Assembly: GCA_963693365.1 (NCBI GenBank)
Contig: CAVNZM010000002.1
Location: 12,276,001-12,340,000, forward strand
Source: Amoebidium appalachense
Lineage: Eukaryota > Ichthyosporea
Direction of reading: 5' to 3'
DNA: 64,000 bases
Shown here: in pieces, positions 59,269-64,000 of the stretch
How positions within the stretch are numbered: the stretch's first letter is position 1
Layout of the letters: each line of letters starts with the position of its first letter
Made by a program: the position numbers and the translations under genes
Notes under the pieces: model-generated
The model's input: only the letters and a program-made list of their open reading frames with translations
Databases searched by the model: none
What the model was told of the DNA's origin: nothing

Positions 59269-59600
59269 AACACAACGCACAACAAACAAAACAAACAAAA
59301 CAAAAATACAAAGCCACAAAAAAAAAAAAAAAAAAAAAGGAACTGGCCCCAGCCGGGATCGAACCGGCGACCTACTGCGTGTAAAGCAGACGTGATAACC
59401 ACTACACCATGGGACCAGATATATGATCGTGATCATTGCGTAAGACTATGACTATGACAGCAGGATTCATGGAGGGAAGATCACGTCGAAAGTAAACAAG
59501 GGGGCAAAAAAATTCAAAAGAATAAACGAAATAAACCGAAAGAGTGCCGCGCACATAAATCAATTTGGCTCAATCTCACTGCTGTCATAAAAAGCACTTT

Positions 59601-59666
<66 letters not shown>

Positions 59667-60393
59667 GATCTGGGAAGAGGCGAGTTCAAAACAGAGGTCA
59701 AAAAAATAAGAGGGAGACAACAAAATGATAAAATAAGAGAGAGAAAATAAGATAAAAAAAATATAGGAGAGGGAAGGGTGGAGAAAGAAAGAAAGGGAGG
59801 GAAGAAAAAAGAAAAGAAGAAAAAAAAAGAAAAAAAGAAGAAAAAAGAAAAAAAAAGAAGGAAAAAAAAAAAAAAAGAGCGGAAGGTTTGCACCCCTGCG
59901 TCGGGGGCCATAGGGACCAGCCAGATTCGAACTAGCGACCTATCGGGCTGCAACCGATTGCTCTACCACTGAGCTATAGCCCCTTCCGATACTTGACCAG
60001 GACTCTCCATGCACAATATCCTATAAATCTTCAAAGCACAGTTCGTGAGCAGCACTTCAAATATTATATATTATCGCTGTCCTTTTTTTTTTTTTTTTTT
60101 TTTTTTTTGGTGTCTGTGTCTGTAAGGTGTGTAACTTTAGCGGCCGTGGCCGTGTAATAGGTACCATTAATAAGGGGTGGCTCTCGTCTGTATAATGATG
60201 TACATATATCATGCATATGGGGCACATGTTGTGTTTCCGGATTGGCCGGAGGGAGAGGCCAATAAAGTGCAATGAACCCCTATATTATTGTGTACATAAC
60301 GTCACGAGGCTTTTGAGTAAAAAGCGACCCCCCCCCCCCCCCCCTACCCCCCCTCATTGCCCCCCCCCCCCCCCCCCACCACCACCACCAACA

Positions 60394-60467
<74 letters not shown>

Positions 60468-61119
60468 ACCCACACACGCACACACGCTAAAACAAGCACA
60501 CAGAAACACAGACAACTGCACACAGACACGCACCTTGTGAAGTGTCCATATGCTGTGCCAGCGGAGTCATTACCCTTCTCCCCCTGGGATGCTGTGGCGA
60601 TAAAATGGGCGAGTTTGATTGGCCGCCCATCATGCCATCGTGCACCCTATTGACGGACGGCGATTCCAGACGATCGGCCGTTCGATTGGTTGCATTCATG
60701 TGATCTACGCGATTTCGTGCCATAACAGGGGATGGGCTTTGCGTGTAGGATTGCGTTCTAACTGCCTGTTGCGATTGGCTCTGGTGCGCTGGTTCGTCCT
60801 GCATCTGCGATTATCAAAAAATCGGTATTAGTCGTTAACGTCTGGTGTGGGGGCCAAAAAAAAAAAAAAAAAAAAAAAAAGGAAGGAAGGAACGAAACAC
60901 ACAAGAGGGCATATTCCGGCTTTCCGGCCCAGATTAAAACATTTGTCGTTTGATTGCTTGTTTAGGTTTTGCAGACTTTTGAGTCTTAGATGCGACACCC
61001 ACAGCGGTTTGACTATAATATTATTCATCAGGAAAAAAGGGCATGAAGTGAAAAAAAGGGAGAGGACGTGGAGACACACATTTGTTTCAGTGCTTGTACA
61101 AAGGTATATCAAAGGTCTG

Positions 61120-61160
<41 letters not shown>

Positions 61161-61301
61161 ATGTGTGGTGCGCTGCATTAACATGTATGCACATGATGTA
61201 TCTATGTGGGCAAGCGTGCATGAGTAGTTAACGCGCCACCGAATCCTAATGACAAACCACCTTAAGTAGCAACCCAAACCACATCCCCGAGAGCAAAAAA
61301 A

Positions 61302-61333
<32 letters not shown>

Positions 61334-61798
61334 GGAAAGAAGAGAGAGAGAGAGAAAAACAATGAGGAGGATGAGGAGGAAGAGAAGAAAAAGAGGAAGC
61401 GAAAACTAACAGTTCCAAATTCCCGCCAACATGAAGATATTTCATGACAAAACATTTGACCTTGCTAGCACCCACCTCATCAGTCTCTGCGGTACTCAGA
61501 GTCTGTCCCGTTATTTCCGCAAATAGTTTTTCCTGTTCAGCCTGACGTCGTTTCTGCTCTGCAATTTTGTCGCTGAATCGCCTCAACTCTTGTGCGCCCC
61601 CGCCCATGTCCTTCTTTTTGCTGCGCACGCAGGATGAGGCATTAGATGTGCAAGAACCCCCCTCTCTTCCCCCCCCCTCCCCCTCCCCCCCCCCCCCCCC
61701 CCCACACACACACAAAAACACACAACAAACACACAAATAAAAAGAAAGAGCCTCCCCTTTCCCCCCTACACATACAAACACACAAAAATGAGAAGAAA

Positions 61799-61833
<35 letters not shown>

Positions 61834-62074
61834 AACAAACAAACAAAAAAAAAAAAAAAAAAAAAAGCATACTCACAGTGGGCGAGATATGGAAACATAG
61901 GGAGACCCACACCCACGCTTACACCAACCCAACACCCACATACACATACACACACGCACACAAACATACCCTGCACACACATCAACGAAAAGGGAACAGC
62001 AAGGCGTCGCACTAGCACACACCGGCAAACACAGCCCCCCCCCCCCCCCCCCCTCCCCCCCCTCCCCCCCCCCC

Positions 62075-62148
<74 letters not shown>

Positions 62149-62811
62149 ACCATTTGTTAACACGTTGGCGCGCAAAGACATAAAAATCGATGCATTCGAT
62201 ACAAACACACACGAACAACCTCATTGCACACAAAAAACACACGAGACCATTCATCGCCGTAAGAACACAGGTTCGCAAACTCTCTTTAACCCAAATGAGC
62301 CCCGTCCCCACCATGCCAACACACAAACACACTTAAAGCAAACCTTTGTTGATGCGCGCTCTCGTTTGCCTTTTGGCTCATGTGTCTCTGTGCCTCCAAA
62401 ACGGATCCCGGGTCGGGCATGCTCCTACTTCTTGCACGTATATCCCCCGAAATGTCAATATCCAACCCCCCCACACCACTGTGGAGGTCTAGGGCGGAGC
62501 GCTGCTGGGGACGGTAGTGGGGAGACCTGGGGTTCATTTGGCCGCTTGAATTTCCTGCAGGAAAAGCGGGATATCTATTAACGGATATTTTGATCGGATG
62601 GTGCAAACACGAAACAAAAAAAAAAAAAAAAAAAAGGAGTTGGAGGTTCCACCAGTTCAGCAAGGGTGGTGTTCATGGAAACGGATACACGGGCACCTCC
62701 ACTTAAACGTTGGTTTCATTTTTGCTACAGTATTGCAACACAGTTGTTCTAACCACGCTAGTAAACTGTCAACTGTCCATGACAACTCATGAAGAGGCAA
62801 TATGAACACAA

Positions 62812-62861
<50 letters not shown>

Positions 62862-63151
62862 CCACCGCGTGGGGGTGCATGTACTGGTTGCGAGGAAGGA
62901 ATCGTGTCGTTGCCCTTTTTGGGTAGCAGTGGTGGTGGTGTGTGCGTGTGTGCGTGTGGGGGGGATGTCTGTGTGGGTATCTATACCTCTCTCCCTCTCT
63001 CCCTCTCTCCCTCTCTCCCTATCTCTCTCTCTCTCTGTGTGTGTGTGTGTATGTGCGTGCGTGCGTGCGGTCGGTGCCCTTTTGGGTAGCAGTGGTGGTG
63101 GTGGTGTGTGTGTGTGTGTGTGGGGGGGGGGGGGATGTCTAGGTATCTATG

Positions 63152-63233
<82 letters not shown>

Positions 63234-63287
63234 TGCATGTGCGTGCGTGCATGTGCATGTGCATGCATGTGGTGGTGGTGGAGAAAA

Positions 63288-63324
<37 letters not shown>

Positions 63325-63409
63325 AAATACCTGGGTCTATGCTGATAGTAGGGTAGGCCGGTGCAAGACTGGGACTCCACGGTTGCAGAGGTGCAGACGA
63401 CACCGCATG
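55223..63409 (-). CDS. CRTC: CRTC-like CREB-regulated transcription coactivator, nine exons seen, 5' end off window or unidentified
   Basis: Exons 63331-63409, 62344-62554, 61476-61620, 60534-60804, 58778-58889, 58129-58214, 57610-57738, 56923-57107, 55223-55453 (stop 55223-55225). Together 1449 nt, all in one frame (482 residues and a stop). CRTCs bind the bZIP of CREB through a short N-terminal helix and are held in the cytoplasm by phosphorylation and 14-3-3. Here exon 61476-61620 has RRFSDKIAEQKRRQAEQEKL, a close match to the CRTC CREB-binding helix (RKFSEKIA-QKQRQAEE). GRRVMTPL, RSRSMPDPGS (14-3-3-like), a Ser/Pro/Gln-rich middle and an acidic-hydrophobic C-terminus (LSLAQIEALLADPAF) also fit. 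An ATG at 61605-61607 just before the helix would mimic the usual N-terminus, but two upstream exons join in phase and add 105 residues, including PTISID, a calcineurin PxIxIT-like motif. The upstream exons could be 5' to the true start. Confidence 0.78.
55501..55632 (+). repeat. (GTGA)n tetranucleotide tract
   Basis: About 30 GTGA units with small interruptions near the right end, in the last CRTC intron. Confidence 0.92.
55775..56035 (+). repeat. Dispersed repeat R7, diverged longer copy
   Basis: GTTTGAATGCGTCAAAAAGT ... AATAAGCAGAGCCCATCCTC ... CGAGTTTCGACC ... ACCCGTCTTGATCAGAGACG ... GCAGGGTTGCTTATGCA. The last block is the best conserved part of the family. It lies in the last intron of the CRTC-like gene. 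Confidence 0.6.
58357..58419 (+). repeat. Poly-G tract
   Basis: Over 60 uninterrupted G between CRTC exons; poly-C in the sense strand of the gene. Confidence 0.92.
59317..59338 (-). terminator. Pol III terminator of tRNA-Val
   Basis: Run of T on the minus strand (A-run on plus), starting just past the tRNA 3' end after TTCC. Confidence 0.75.
59344..59416 (-). tRNA. trnV-TAC: tRNA-Val (UAC)
   Basis: Full cloverleaf on the minus strand: acceptor GGTCCCA/TGGGGCC with one G-T pair, D arm GTGTAGTGGTTATCAC, anticodon loop TTTACAC (anticodon TAC), T arm GCCGG-TTCGATC-CCGGC, discriminator A. No intron, CCA not encoded. The outermost anticodon-stem pair is T-T. A run of about 20 T on the minus strand begins four bases after the 3' end and serves as Pol III terminator. 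Lies in an intron of the CRTC-like gene, same strand. Confidence 0.95.
59601..59662 (+). repeat. (TC)n tract
   Basis: About 62 bp of TC between the two tRNA genes. Confidence 0.92.
59912..59983 (-). tRNA. trnC-GCA: tRNA-Cys (GCA)
   Basis: Minus-strand cloverleaf: acceptor GGGGCTA/TGGTCCC with G-T wobbles, D arm GCTCAGTGGTAGAGC, anticodon loop TTGCAGC (anticodon GCA) on ATCGG/CCGAT, T arm GCTAG-TTCGAAT-CTGGC, discriminator T. No intron. The first long T-run on the minus strand comes about 35 bases past the 3' end. Same CRTC intron as tRNA-Val, about 500 bp upstream of it. Confidence 0.93.
62036..62146 (+). repeat. Poly-C tract
   Basis: About 110 bp almost entirely C, with a few T interruptions in the left half; in a CRTC intron. 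Confidence 0.92.
63154..63216 (+). repeat. (TC)n tract followed by (GT)n
   Basis: About 63 bp TC. The surrounding GGGTAGCAGTGGTGGTGGTG ... TCTCTC ... GTGTGT arrangement is a second copy of 62920-63060. Confidence 0.85.
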
Positions 63410-63449
63410 CTATTTTTAGTATCACACAAGCAGTCAGTGTCGTTGCCAG

Positions 63450-63490
<41 letters not shown>

Positions 63491-63820
63491 ACCCACCCCC
63501 TCCCCCGTCACCCGGCCCTCCTCCTCCTCCCCCCCGGGTTATCACCACTACCACCATGGTACCTTCGAGCAATAAAAGCAACAAAGAAGCAAAGCAAGAA
63601 AGACTCGCCAACGGCCCTGCACAGGTAACATGTACTGTACGTAGCCGCCTCCGTGTTTCATCGCTTTTCTGTTACGTTTTCCTAATATGGGTGATCCGAT
63701 TGTAATAGCACTCTACCCATCCTCGCCCGGCCATTGTGCTACACTTTTATTGAAGTCATATTGGAGGTCATTTTTTGAAGCTACAACGCAAAATGCCGAT
63801 ATAAGCCTTATCCGCGCACG

Positions 63821-63980
<160 letters not shown>

Positions 63981-64000
63981 ACACGCCCGCACACAATGGC

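Noticed and set aside
59882-59911. Extended hairpin or snoRNA next to tRNA-Cys
   Set aside because: The GGGGGCC-rich trailer can pair weakly but has no box motifs; it is better read as the tRNA trailer before the T-run.

Overview
This is nuclear DNA from a eukaryote, most likely a holozoan (an animal or one of its unicellular relatives). The genes include an AUP1 homologue and a CRTC-type CREB coactivator. There is also an SLC41-type Mg2+ transporter, a TRAF6-like RING fused to a hotdog thioesterase, and secreted EGF/PAN proteins whose introns are all phase 1. Two tRNA genes, multi-exon genes and Harbinger, piggyBac and LINE remnants agree with this. I cannot name the species. The window is packed with (GT)n/(CA)n, poly-G/poly-C and other simple repeats, so most long open frames (His-Thr, Cys-Val, poly-Pro, poly-Gly) are repeat translations and are not reported as genes.

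Layout. 1-13 kb: two tandem paralogous minus-strand genes for secreted EGF/Thr-rich/PAN proteins. The right copy (8155-12012) is nearly intact, with one base missing from a 51-nt stalk repeat. The left copy (off the window to 4833) is decaying and has a defective PIF/Harbinger element with TTA target duplications in intron 1. 12-26 kb: no gene found; nested and inverted dispersed repeats, a palindromic minisatellite, a third remnant of the EGF-gene upstream region and two opposed LINE reverse-transcriptase fragments. 26.4-35.8 kb (possibly to 39.4 kb): a minus-strand AUP1 gene of at least 12 exons, rebuilt with consistent splice phases. 36.6-37.6 kb: an apparently perfect 452-bp tandem duplication. 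37.7-38.2 kb: a piggyBac-type MITE with TTAA duplications. 40.9-41.9 kb: an intronless plus-strand RING-thioesterase fusion. 44.7-46.0 kb: an intronless minus-strand SLC41/MgtE transporter. 49.4-49.6 kb: the last exon of an FAD-oxidase-like gene. 51.4-53.1 kb: an intronless type II membrane beta-helix protein. 55.2-63.4 kb and beyond: a minus-strand CRTC-like gene of at least nine exons, whose 1449 nt of exon sequence stay in one frame to the stop; tRNA-Cys(GCA) and tRNA-Val(UAC) lie in one of its introns.

The simple repeats are not placed at random around exons. In sense orientation many introns start with a donor followed closely by a C-tract, and several end in a CA repeat that runs into the acceptor AG. 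The most unusual items are the RING-thioesterase fusion, the CRTC homologue with an apparent N-terminal extension, the AUP1 homologue whose acyltransferase histidine is replaced by asparagine, and this intron architecture. All exon models are my own reading of splice signals, phase and family resemblance; no search or transcript data were available.
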